From Vibrio scophthalmi LMG 19158 (GTDB lineage Bacteria; Pseudomonadota; Gammaproteobacteria; Enterobacterales; Vibrionaceae): DNA of 64,000 nucleotides. Of the stretch, positions 38,541-46,428 are shown in pieces. Location of the stretch: positions 1 to 64,000 of the forward strand of contig NZ_AFWE01000161.1 of NCBI RefSeq assembly GCF_000222585.1, given 5' to 3'. The translations under genes and the position numbers were made by a program. The notes under the pieces were generated by a model. That model made no database searches. It was not told where the DNA came from and saw nothing but the letters and a program-made list of their open reading frames with translations. The stretch's first letter is position 1. Each line of letters opens with the position of its first letter.

Positions 38541-39539
38541 GTGCTAACAAAACCAAGTAAAGATGATTGGATTCGCGGCGTTTTATATGCAACTGCAGTT
38601 GGGTTGCCTCTGTTATTACAACCTTGGATTGAGAGCCAAATTGTGGTGTTTATTACTCTTGGCGCTCTATTTACCTTGAGGCTCGATCCTCGTAGCCATG
38701 TTAAGCATCAGGCGATAGCGATGATCGGCGGAGTGGCATTAGTCATACTCGCCGGCGCTGTGGGTACGTTATTGGTCGGTCACTTCGAACTGGCGATTAT
38801 CGTGCTTGTGGTTATCAGTTATTTGGCTGGTCAGCCAACAATAGAACAAAAATATTTCTCGTTACTAGGAAAGTTTGTCGCGGCGGCGTTTGTACTTGAG
38901 GCGGTTGGAAGCCCGGTTACGTTGATGACGGGTGTTGCTTTCTTTTGTGGCGGAGTGTTGGCATTGATTCTAACCATTCTACAAGCTCGCTATTTTGCCA
39001 CTCAGGTCAATGGGTGGTCACTGGTGGATGAATGGCAACAACTGCGTTCTGGGAAGATCAATGGCCCACTGTATGGTATGACGCTACCGATCACTGTTCT
39101 GGTTTCGATTTTGAGTGCGCAATGGCTTAATGCTCAGCATGTCTCGTGGGTTGGTTTGACGGTTCTATTTGTGATGAATGTGGATACGGTGACCGCTTGG
39201 CGTAAGATTTGGATGCGAACTGCCGGAACCTTGTTGGGGGTGATCAGTGCCTATATTGTGGTGGTCTTTTTCCCGAGCGCACTGTTGTCCTTTATTATTG
39301 TGTTATCAGCCCTTTTTATGCCGATGTTTCTTCGCCAAAATTACATGATTTTTAGCTGGTTAATGAGTATATTTGTGTTGCTGGTGGTCGATCTGGCGAT
39401 GCTGCAAAGTGGCGGCGATGAATTTTTGATTCAGTGGCGATTTATCGATACTCTCATCGGTTGTGCGTGGGTGATGGTCAGTTTAAGCTTACTGCATTTA
39501 GGCAGGAAATGGTGGCCTAACCAACCCAATAAAGGCTAA
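38541..39539 (+). CDS. FUSC/DUF2955-like inner-membrane protein
   Basis: About 332 residues from a GTG at 38541 behind GGAG; the frame is open back to 38424 but that part lacks a ribosome site. About ten hydrophobic segments are arranged as two sets of five around a short soluble loop (about 165-185: VNGWSLVDEWQQLRSGKI). The repeated P-x-x-x-R-x-x-x-R type pattern (LRLDPRSHVKHQ, TVTAWRKIWMRTAGTLLG) is that of FUSC/DUF2955 proteins, relatives of aromatic acid exporters. Substrate unknown. Confidence 0.72.
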   Translation: MLTKPSKDDWIRGVLYATAVGLPLLLQPWIESQIVVFITLGALFTLRLDPRSHVKHQAIAMIGGVALVILAGAVGTLLVGHFELAIIVLVVISYLAGQPTIEQKYFSLLGKFVAAAFVLEAVGSPVTLMTGVAFFCGGVLALILTILQARYFATQVNGWSLVDEWQQLRSGKINGPLYGMTLPITVLVSILSAQWLNAQHVSWVGLTVLFVMNVDTVTAWRKIWMRTAGTLLGVISAYIVVVFFPSALLSFIIVLSALFMPMFLRQNYMIFSWLMSIFVLLVVDLAMLQSGGDEFLIQWRFIDTLIGCAWVMVSLSLLHLGRKWWPNQPNKG

Positions 39540-39608
39540 TTTAAACGGTGGGTGAAAGGGCGGTTTGATAAAGAATTTGAGCTTACATACTTGGTTTTAT
39601 TGGAGACG

Positions 39609-40088
39609 ATGATGCAAGAAATCTATTTCGCTGGTGGTTGTTTGTGGGGCGTACAAGAATTCATGCGCCACCTACCGGGAGTGATGAGCACTGAAGCCGG
39701 ACGAGTGAATGGCAGCAGTGATACAACAAGTACGCCTTATGATGGTTATGCGGAATGTGTGCGAACACTGTTTGATCCACAGCAGGTATCGATAGCTCAG
39801 TTGATGGATTTTTTCTTTGAGATCATCGACCCATATAGCCTTAATAAGCAAGGCAATGATGTGGGCGAGAAGTATCGAACGGGCGTCTATAGCACCAACG
39901 CTGCTCATCTCTCTCAAGTAAAACAGTATATTGCGCAGCGCAGTGATGCAAACAAGATCGTCGTGGAAGTCTTGCCAATGCACAATTACGTTAAGAGTGA
40001 TTTAGAGCATCAAGACCGGCTGACAAATCACCCGAACGATTACTGCCATATCTCGCTCGACTTACTGCATAAATACAAGTTGCAATAA
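39609..40088 (+). CDS. msrA: Peptide-methionine (S)-S-oxide reductase-like protein
   Basis: About 160 residues (ATG at 39609 or 39612, behind GGAG). The catalytic Cys is in FAGGCLWGVQEFM, where most MsrA have GGCFWG. Other MsrA landmarks: PGVMSTEAG, DGYAECVRTLFDP (usual TGHAEVV.V.YDP, Glu kept), QGNDVGEKYRTGVYS and DRLTNHPNDYCHI. It would repair methionine sulfoxide. The Phe to Leu and His to Tyr changes at the substrate pocket mark a divergent subfamily, so activity on the standard substrate is not certain. Confidence 0.78.
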   Translation: MMQEIYFAGGCLWGVQEFMRHLPGVMSTEAGRVNGSSDTTSTPYDGYAECVRTLFDPQQVSIAQLMDFFFEIIDPYSLNKQGNDVGEKYRTGVYSTNAAHLSQVKQYIAQRSDANKIVVEVLPMHNYVKSDLEHQDRLTNHPNDYCHISLDLLHKYKLQ

Positions 40089-40131
40089 CGAAAAAATTAG
40101 CTCTGAGTAGTTCATTCCGGATGTAATAATA

Positions 40132-40158
40132 AAAGGCAGCTCTATAAGCTGCCTTTTA
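40132..40158. terminator. Bidirectional terminator
   Basis: AAAAGGCAGC / GCTGCCTTTT with a 7-base loop between convergent msrA and lipoprotein genes. Confidence 0.86.
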
Positions 40159-40160
40159 TG

Positions 40161-40673
40161 CTAGTTATTATTGATTGTAATATTGACGGGTTGCGCTTGA
40201 GGTTGAGGTTGAGGTTGTTGAGGTAGGGCATATGGCGTCAACACTGGTTGGCGATCTGGAATAATAATGCCTTCTTTATTGAACATCTCTACATTCACGT
40301 TTTCATCATATGTATAGAAATTACCAGTCGCTAGATCAATTGGGCACGATAATGTGAAAAGACACAGATCCCAAAGAATGTCTAAAACCAGCATACTTTG
40401 ACGGAAATCACTTTCAACGGTGATTGAACCCTCTTGGTATGGCGATTCACAGAATACATCTAGATCGCTTGAGTCACGATCGATAAAAACTCGATCGTTG
40501 CGACCTTGTGCGTATTCGGTGCTATTTGCATTTTCGACTTTGCACTCAATATTTGAATATCCACCCTGAACTCCAACGGGCTTTACGCGTACTGATGTTT
40601 CACTGCCAGTGAGGATTGTTGCACAACCTGAAAGACTAGCCACGATGGCGGCGGTAATAAAAAATGTTCTCAT
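40161..40673 (-). CDS. Putative lipoprotein
   Basis: 170 residues. Signal peptide with lipobox (FFITAAIVASLSGCATILTG, lipidated Cys17). The mature protein has four further Cys, a hydrophobic stretch (LVLDILWDLCLFTLSCPID) and a C-terminal PQ-rich stretch (PQQPQPQPQAQPVNIT). No certain family; the CATILTG start is shared by many envelope lipoproteins. It is convergent with msrA and probably monocistronic. Confidence 0.7.
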   Translation of the reverse strand: MRTFFITAAIVASLSGCATILTGSETSVRVKPVGVQGGYSNIECKVENANSTEYAQGRNDRVFIDRDSSDLDVFCESPYQEGSITVESDFRQSMLVLDILWDLCLFTLSCPIDLATGNFYTYDENVNVEMFNKEGIIIPDRQPVLTPYALPQQPQPQPQAQPVNITINNN

Positions 40674-40825
40674 GAATATATTGTAAAGGTTAACTTTAAT
40701 ATGAAAGGGAGCGCATTATATTCACTAATTGGTGGGAGTAAAGTTAGTTCTATTATATAAAGTTCTATTTGTTTAAATAAGCGTCGATTGTTGTGAGTCT
40801 TTATATTTAAGTAGAAGTTAGCATT

Positions 40826-40860
40826 GATATTAAAGGCTCATAAATTGAGCCTTTAATATC
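40826..40860 (-). terminator. Terminator hairpin after the aminotransferase
   Basis: A 15-bp perfect inverted repeat GATATTAAAGGCTCA / TGAGCCTTTAATATC with a 5-base loop, 10 bases after the aminotransferase stop. Confidence 0.72.
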
Positions 40861-40869
40861 CTATTTACG

Positions 40870-42285
40870 CTAATCAAGCCTAATCACCTGCCATTGTTTG
40901 CTGGTGACCAGATGATCGGTGACCTTGTTGATGGCGTGATGGGCTTTTTCAACGATCATGTCGATGTCGTCTTTGGTGGCGATGAGTGGAGGAGCAAAGC
41001 CTAAAATGTCGCCATGAGGCATTGCTCTGGCGATAAGGCCAGCTTCGCCACATGCTGCAGCAATCATTGGGCCGACTTTCATGTCGGGATCAAACGCCAT
41101 ACGACGCTCTCTCTGTGATGAAAATTCTAGCGCGTGTAACATCCCTACGCCACGTGAATCACCAATAATCGGGTGGTCAGCGAAGGTTTCTGCCATGCGA
41201 TGCTGTAAATAAGCGCCGTTGTCCGCCGCTTTTTGGATCAGGTTTTCCCGTTCAATAATGTCCAGATTACAGTTGGCCGCCGCCGCGCCAAGTGGATGGC
41301 CTGAATAGGTATAGCCGTGACCAAATGCGCCCCAGTTATCGGTGCCGTTTTCCAATATTTGCCAGACTTTATCGCCAACAATTACCCCAGAAAGCGGCTG
41401 ATAAGCCGAGGTGAGCCCTTTCGCAATGGTGATCAGATCGGGACGCATTTCGTAGTGAATCGAACCAAACGGAGATCCGATTCGGCCAAAACCGCACACC
41501 ACTTCATCGGCAATTAATAACACATCATACTTATCGAGCACTTGTCGAATCGCAGACCAATAACCTTCTGGTGGTGGAACAATTCCTCCTGTGCCTAGTA
41601 CTGGTTCGGCAATCATGGCCGCTACCGTTTCCGGTCCTTCTTCAAGAATCATTGCCTCTAATTGATAAGCGCAATAAGCGGAGAACTCTAGCTCACTCAT
41701 TGAGTCATCACGGCGATGGTAGTAGTAGGGGGAAATGGTGTGCTTAATGCGCTCAAGCGGCAAATCAAAATGGGCGTGAAACAGCGGTAAGCCGGTCATT
41801 GAGCCAGAAGCGATGCTTGAACCATGGTAGCCTCGCTCGCGAGAGATGATTTTTTTCTTCTCTGGGCGACCTAATACATTGTTGTAATACCAAACCAGTT
41901 TGAGTTGGGTTTCATTTGCGTCGCTACCAGACATGCCGTAATAAACTTTGCTCATGCCTGAAGGGGCCATATTAATAATACGCTCAGATAATGTAACCAG
42001 CGCTTCATTGGTATGACCGACATAGGTGTGATAGTAGGCGAGTTTTTTCGCTTGCTCGTAAATGGCCTCAGCCATTTCTTCACGACCATAACCGATATTG
42101 ACGCAGTATAAACCAGCAAACCCATCGATCAATTCGTTGCCGCAGGAGTCATGAATGCGAATGCCACTCGCGCCGGTAATGATCCGACCCGGAACTTCGC
42201 CATGCGCATATTGTTTGAGATGAGTTGAGGCATGAAAAACATGCTGGCGATCGCTATCGAGCAATTGTTGAGTTTTGTTATCCAT
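40870..42285 (-). CDS. Class III PLP-dependent aminotransferase (DoeD-like)
   Basis: 471 residues. The PLP lysine is in DLITIAKGLTSAYQPLSGVIVG, preceded by the Asp of LLIADEVVCGFGRIG; YGMSGSDANETQLKLVWYYNN binds cofactor phosphate. This omega-aminotransferase group acts on diamines, beta-alanine or 2,4-diaminobutyrate. In its cluster (M24 hydrolase, Lrp regulator, semialdehyde dehydrogenase) it fits the diaminobutyrate transaminase of ectoine breakdown (DoeD). That specific role is inferred from context only; putrescine or GABA are alternatives. Confidence 0.85.
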   Translation of the reverse strand: MDNKTQQLLDSDRQHVFHASTHLKQYAHGEVPGRIITGASGIRIHDSCGNELIDGFAGLYCVNIGYGREEMAEAIYEQAKKLAYYHTYVGHTNEALVTLSERIINMAPSGMSKVYYGMSGSDANETQLKLVWYYNNVLGRPEKKKIISRERGYHGSSIASGSMTGLPLFHAHFDLPLERIKHTISPYYYHRRDDSMSELEFSAYCAYQLEAMILEEGPETVAAMIAEPVLGTGGIVPPPEGYWSAIRQVLDKYDVLLIADEVVCGFGRIGSPFGSIHYEMRPDLITIAKGLTSAYQPLSGVIVGDKVWQILENGTDNWGAFGHGYTYSGHPLGAAAANCNLDIIERENLIQKAADNGAYLQHRMAETFADHPIIGDSRGVGMLHALEFSSQRERRMAFDPDMKVGPMIAAACGEAGLIARAMPHGDILGFAPPLIATKDDIDMIVEKAHHAINKVTDHLVTSKQWQVIRLD

Positions 42286-42443
42286 CTAAAAACACTCCTA
42301 ATTGTCGGGCTACGGGTTGAATCGAGAGGGAGATTACAACCGCAGCGTTATCTAAATTTACTTTTTTACGTCACCTGTTTTACGGTGAAAGAGGCATTGT
42401 GAAAATTTTAAAGGTGAAAAGGGTCACCACTTTATTCTTATAT

Positions 42444-43976
42444 TCAGCTGCCGCTAGCTGTTGGTAGCGCGCCCAAGCAGCAATATTTAATTTCGCTGAA
42501 CTCATCAAAGCCGTGCTGGCTACCTTCGCGGCCAAGACCGGATTGTTTCATGCCACCAAAGGGAATGGGATGACCGGTCATTTTCACCGAATTTACGCTG
42601 ATCATGCCAAACTCTAAGCCGCGCATGCAGCGCCATATATCGTGAATATCATGACCATAGACATAGGCGGCGAGGCCATATTCAGTGTCATTACCCATTT
42701 CAATTACTTGGTCTATATCGTGGTAAGGCAATACTGCCGCTAACGGGCAGAAATTCTCTTCTCGATACACCGCCATATCGGGTGTGACATCGGCTAAAAG
42801 GGTCGGTGAGAAGAAGTTACCTCTGGTTGAAGTATGACCTTTTGCGGAAGGACTCTGTGCGACGATGCGCGCCCCTTTTGACAGTGCATCGTTGAGCAAT
42901 TGCATCGCTTTTTCAGCCGCTTTTCGATTAATCAGCGGGCCAACGGTGACATCGGGGTCTAAACCGTTGCCAACCACTTGCTGCTCAACATGTTGAGCGA
43001 AATGTTCGAGAAAGGCATCGTAGTGCGTGTGGTGAACGAAGATGCGATTTGCAGCCAGGCAATCTTGACCGGAGGTTTGAAATTTTGCATCTGCAGCAGC
43101 CTGAGCCGCTTGGGCAATATCCATATCAGGTAAGACGATAAACGGCGCGTTGCCCCCTAATTCCATACTGCATTTTTTAACGGTGCTGGCGGCATCACTC
43201 AGTAGCAGCTTGCCAATCGGTGTAGAGCCAGTGAAGGAGAGCGCTTTGACCTTATCGGATTGACACACGACATGAGAAAAGGTGCTGGCTTTACCCGTTA
43301 CGATATTGAATATCCCCGCGGGAATACCCGCTCGGTCAGCGAGTTCGGCTAAGGCGAGTGCGGAAAAGGGCGTTTCACTGGCAGGTTTGATTAATACAGG
43401 GCAGCCAATTGCCATAGCAGCGGCGGCTTTACGCGTGATCATCGCATTAGGAAAATTCCACGGGGTAATGAGCGCCGCTACGCCAATGGGCTCACGAATG
43501 GTCGAGAGTTGTGCGTTGGGAATGTGGCTAGGAATGGTTTCGCCATAACTACGTCTTGCTTCTTCGGCAAACCAGCGGACAAAAGAGGCGCCATATTCAA
43601 TTTCACCCAGCGCTTCGCTGTAGGTTTTCCCTTGCTCTATCACCATCAAATGGGCGAGGTCTTGCTTGGCTTCAAGGATCAGTTGGTACCAGCGCATCAG
43701 ATATTCGCCACGTTGATCGGCTTGTAATTGTCGCCAAGGTTTAAAGGCATTATCGGCCTCAAGAACCGCTTGTTCCATTTGCTCACAACTGAGTTGTGTT
43801 GAGTAACCAACTATTTCATCGCTGGCAGGGTTATAAACTGGATTAAACTGCTCGCCACTTATCCACTTGCCATTAATGTAGGCAAGGTTACGGACCAGAC
43901 GCACATCTGTAAGGGCAGCCATCATTTCATGTGTGGCTTTGGTTTCTTCAATAACAAATCGTCGAGCTGTGCTCAT
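42444..43976 (-). CDS. NAD(P)-dependent semialdehyde dehydrogenase (GabD/DoeC-like)
   Basis: 510 residues, starting behind GGAGG. Aldehyde dehydrogenase signatures: ALITPWNFPNAMITRKAAAA, SFTGSTPIGKLL, the general base Glu in CSMELGGNAPFIV and the catalytic Cys in FQTSGQDCLAANRI. It is close to succinate-semialdehyde dehydrogenase; in ectoine degraders the equivalent gene (doeC) oxidises aspartate semialdehyde to aspartate. It precedes the aminotransferase by 158 bases. Confidence 0.88.
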   Translation of the reverse strand: MSTARRFVIEETKATHEMMAALTDVRLVRNLAYINGKWISGEQFNPVYNPASDEIVGYSTQLSCEQMEQAVLEADNAFKPWRQLQADQRGEYLMRWYQLILEAKQDLAHLMVIEQGKTYSEALGEIEYGASFVRWFAEEARRSYGETIPSHIPNAQLSTIREPIGVAALITPWNFPNAMITRKAAAAMAIGCPVLIKPASETPFSALALAELADRAGIPAGIFNIVTGKASTFSHVVCQSDKVKALSFTGSTPIGKLLLSDAASTVKKCSMELGGNAPFIVLPDMDIAQAAQAAADAKFQTSGQDCLAANRIFVHHTHYDAFLEHFAQHVEQQVVGNGLDPDVTVGPLINRKAAEKAMQLLNDALSKGARIVAQSPSAKGHTSTRGNFFSPTLLADVTPDMAVYREENFCPLAAVLPYHDIDQVIEMGNDTEYGLAAYVYGHDIHDIWRCMRGLEFGMISVNSVKMTGHPIPFGGMKQSGLGREGSQHGFDEFSEIKYCCLGALPTASGS

Positions 43977-44252
43977 GGCAAATCCTCCAACTTGTCTATT
44001 TTCTAACAGAGAAGCGTGAGTACAGCGACAGCCGAGAGGCGGTAAAACGTTTTAGATAATCATGGCGTGTACTCACCGTTTGAAAGAAGCTGGCTGATTG
44101 AAGGAGACACCAAGTCAACGGCTTTCATAGTTAAACCTTAGGCGAGAAGCGGTGTGATTTTTTTCTGTAATAAGCGTTAAACGTGGTGAATTTTCTGAAA
44201 TGGCGTACGTTTTCGTGAGTAGACGGTTCGAGTTTGGCTGGCTGAATTTGAA

Positions 44253-44765
44253 CTAGTTTCGCGTTGTGGCTTCGGAGTGGTGAATGACGCCGGCTTCGTC
44301 CTCATTGATGGCGATCACTTGCTTTGGTTGCTTGACGATCTTAGTCACAATGTAGGTGTAATAGCGCTCAATGCCCATATTTGATTCGAGCCAGCGGTCG
44401 ATACAACGTTGGTATTGGTCGATGTCAGCACACTTTAGTTTTACCACATAGTCAATGCCGCCCCCCGTTGCGTAACATTCTAATACTTCATCGGTTTTAA
44501 TCACTTGTTGCTCAAACTGTTTAAACGCTTGTGCGTTGTGCTGTTTTAGCGAAATTTCCACGAGAACCGTGGTGCACTTGTTGGTTTCGCTAAGTGAGAT
44601 TTTTGCGCCGTATCCTTGAATGATGCCTGCCTGCTCCAGTTTTTTCACCCGTTCCCAGCAAGGACTAATGGAAAGGTTGATTTGCTTCGCCAATTGCGAC
44701 TTAGTAATACGGCCATCATGCTGAAGAATTTGCAGTATTTTCATGTCGTATTTATCTAAGCGCAT
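44253..44765 (-). CDS. Lrp/AsnC family regulator (DoeX-like)
   Basis: 170 residues. An HTH (LDKYDMKILQILQHDGRITKSQLAKQINLSISPCWERVKKLEQAG) is followed by the RAM ligand domain (VLVEISLKQHN..., ending IERYYTYIVTKIVKQ). It lies 38 bases after the M24 hydrolase gene in the same orientation, so it is probably cotranscribed. In Halomonas the ectoine catabolic regulator DoeX is of this family; the ligand here is inferred to be a pathway intermediate. Confidence 0.88.
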   Translation of the reverse strand: MRLDKYDMKILQILQHDGRITKSQLAKQINLSISPCWERVKKLEQAGIIQGYGAKISLSETNKCTTVLVEISLKQHNAQAFKQFEQQVIKTDEVLECYATGGGIDYVVKLKCADIDQYQRCIDRWLESNMGIERYYTYIVTKIVKQPKQVIAINEDEAGVIHHSEATTRN

Positions 44766-44802
44766 AGCGGTTCTCCTTGCTGTTTCGGCTGGATGTAGAG
44801 GC

Positions 44803-45990
44803 TTAATGTTTGATAAAAAGATGACGAGGAAAGTCGCACAAAGTTTTGGCTCCTTGCTTGGTGATCACGATACTTTCGGTCGTTTCGAGCCCCCAATCTT
44901 CAAACCATAGTCCCGGCATGAGATGAAAGGTCATGCCTTCCTGTAAAATCGTGTTGTCGCTATCACGCAGGCTCATGGTGCGCTCGCCCCAATCGGGTGG
45001 ATAGCTCAAGCCTATGGGATAACCACAACGAGCGCCTTGGCGTGAGAATCCGGCTTTATCGAGAATGCGATTGAGGGTTTGCGCCACTTCTGCGCAGGTA
45101 TTGCCCGGTCGGGCCGCTTCGATACCCGCTTCTAAGGCTTTTGTTAGGGCATGATCGGCGCGTTTGAATTTGTCACTGGGCTCTCCAAGAAAAATAGTGC
45201 GAGAGAGCGGGCAGTGGTAGCGCCGATGCGCTCCGGCGATCTCAAAGAATGTCCCTTCACCTTTACGAAAAGGGCGATCATCCCAGGTTAAATGGGGGGC
45301 GGAGGCATCTGCCCCTGAAGGTAATAGCGGCACGATTGCGGTGTAGTCGCCAAAATGATCTTCATGGCCCAAAATCGCTTGGCGATTGAGCTCGGCGACT
45401 AAATGATGTTTTGGCAAACCCGGCTCAATCATGTCAAAAGCGACTCTATGCATGTTTTCGACAATCCGCGCGGCGCGATACATATAGTTAAGTTCAGTCT
45501 CTGATTTGACTGCACGACACCAGTTCACTAGCCCTGTGGCATCAACCAAGCTGGCATTAGGCAAATTGTCGCTAAGAGATTCGAACGCCGTGGCACTGAA
45601 ATAGTAGTTGTCTTTTTCCACCCCAATTCTGCCGCGATCCCACAATCTTGGCTGTAGAACACTCTCGACGAGATAGGCCATTGGATGTAGCGGTGGATTC
45701 ATCACATAGTGATCGGGGTAATAGGCGATGTTCTCGGCAGACATATAGACCGTGCGGTAAGCACCATTGGCATCTTGGCAGCGACCAAACCAAACCGGAT
45801 CATCAGATGGGCCAATCACCACGCATTGAGGCACATAAAATGACCAGCCGTCGTATCCCGTCAACCACGACATGTTTGACGGGTCGTGAATGATCAATAC
45901 GTCGATGTTTTTCTCTGCCATCGAATGACGAACTTTAACCAAGCGCTGTTGGTATTCATCATGGTCAAAATGCAAAGCAAAGCTTGTCAT
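44803..45990 (-). CDS. M24 family hydrolase, ectoine hydrolase-like (DoeA/EutD)
   Basis: About 395 residues from the ATG at 45990 behind GGAG (the TTG at 45996 is too close). The creatinase-like N-terminal domain has VLIIHDPSNMSWLTGYDGWSF-type sequence and VGRxGVE (RGRIGVEKDNYYFSA); the pita-bread domain has AIVPLLPSGADASAPHLTWDD, FFEIAGAHRRYHCPLSRT and GLWFEDWGLETTESIVI. The whole pattern is that of ectoine hydrolase, which opens the ectoine ring to N-acetyl-diaminobutyrate. It is first in a cluster with an Lrp regulator, semialdehyde dehydrogenase and aminotransferase, but the deacetylase DoeB is absent. A general Xaa-Pro peptidase is the alternative. Confidence 0.78.
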   Translation of the reverse strand: MTSFALHFDHDEYQQRLVKVRHSMAEKNIDVLIIHDPSNMSWLTGYDGWSFYVPQCVVIGPSDDPVWFGRCQDANGAYRTVYMSAENIAYYPDHYVMNPPLHPMAYLVESVLQPRLWDRGRIGVEKDNYYFSATAFESLSDNLPNASLVDATGLVNWCRAVKSETELNYMYRAARIVENMHRVAFDMIEPGLPKHHLVAELNRQAILGHEDHFGDYTAIVPLLPSGADASAPHLTWDDRPFRKGEGTFFEIAGAHRRYHCPLSRTIFLGEPSDKFKRADHALTKALEAGIEAARPGNTCAEVAQTLNRILDKAGFSRQGARCGYPIGLSYPPDWGERTMSLRDSDNTILQEGMTFHLMPGLWFEDWGLETTESIVITKQGAKTLCDFPRHLFIKH

Positions 45991-46301
45991 TTCCAATCTC
46001 CTTATTGAATCACTTAGCTGTGCCTTTGGTGGCCGTTGTGCTCTGCTAAGGTCGTCACAGTGAAGAAATCAGTCATTGCTGGTTAGCTTGGCTGCTGGGC
46101 TTCTATAGAGCTTTTATCTTGAATTGTCTTGTTGTTCGATGAGGCGAATACACCTTGTTTGTTTGGCCGTTTGCTAAGAGGCAATCTTGGCAATCTCCTT
46201 CACCGATTATTACCAGTGATGTAATGGATGTTATAAATGTGTTAATTATCAGCTTGTGCTAAAAAAGCGATTTTCACAAGCGAGGAGGTGAAATAACTCT
46301 A

Positions 46302-46348
46302 GAGAATTGAGAATTGAGAATTGAGAATTGAGAATTGAGAATTGAGAA
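46302..46348. repeat. Tandem repeat of GAGAATT
   Basis: Six perfect head-to-tail copies of the heptamer (46302-46343) plus a partial copy, between the catabolic cluster and the cydDC terminator. Confidence 0.95.
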
Positions 46349-46366
46349 GCGAGGAGAGCAGAGAGG

Positions 46367-46396
46367 AAAAAGGCCGAATCAATAAGTTCGGCCTTT
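46367..46396 (-). terminator. Terminator of cydDC
   Basis: AAAGGCCGAA / TTCGGCCTTT with an 8-base loop and T tail on the minus strand, 32 bases after the cydC stop. Confidence 0.82.
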
Positions 46397-46428
46397 GAGG
46401 TTAGATAGTGGCAGTTAGCCTGTATTAG

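Larger units (their letters stand above)
45991..46428. other. Intergenic region between the ectoine-like cluster and cydC
   Basis: No gene seen. It contains the probable promoter region of the catabolic cluster, a 7-bp tandem repeat (46302-46348) and the cydC terminator. Confidence 0.55.

Noticed and set aside
46302-46348. CRISPR array
   Set aside because: Units are 7 bp head to tail without spacers; simple tandem repeat.
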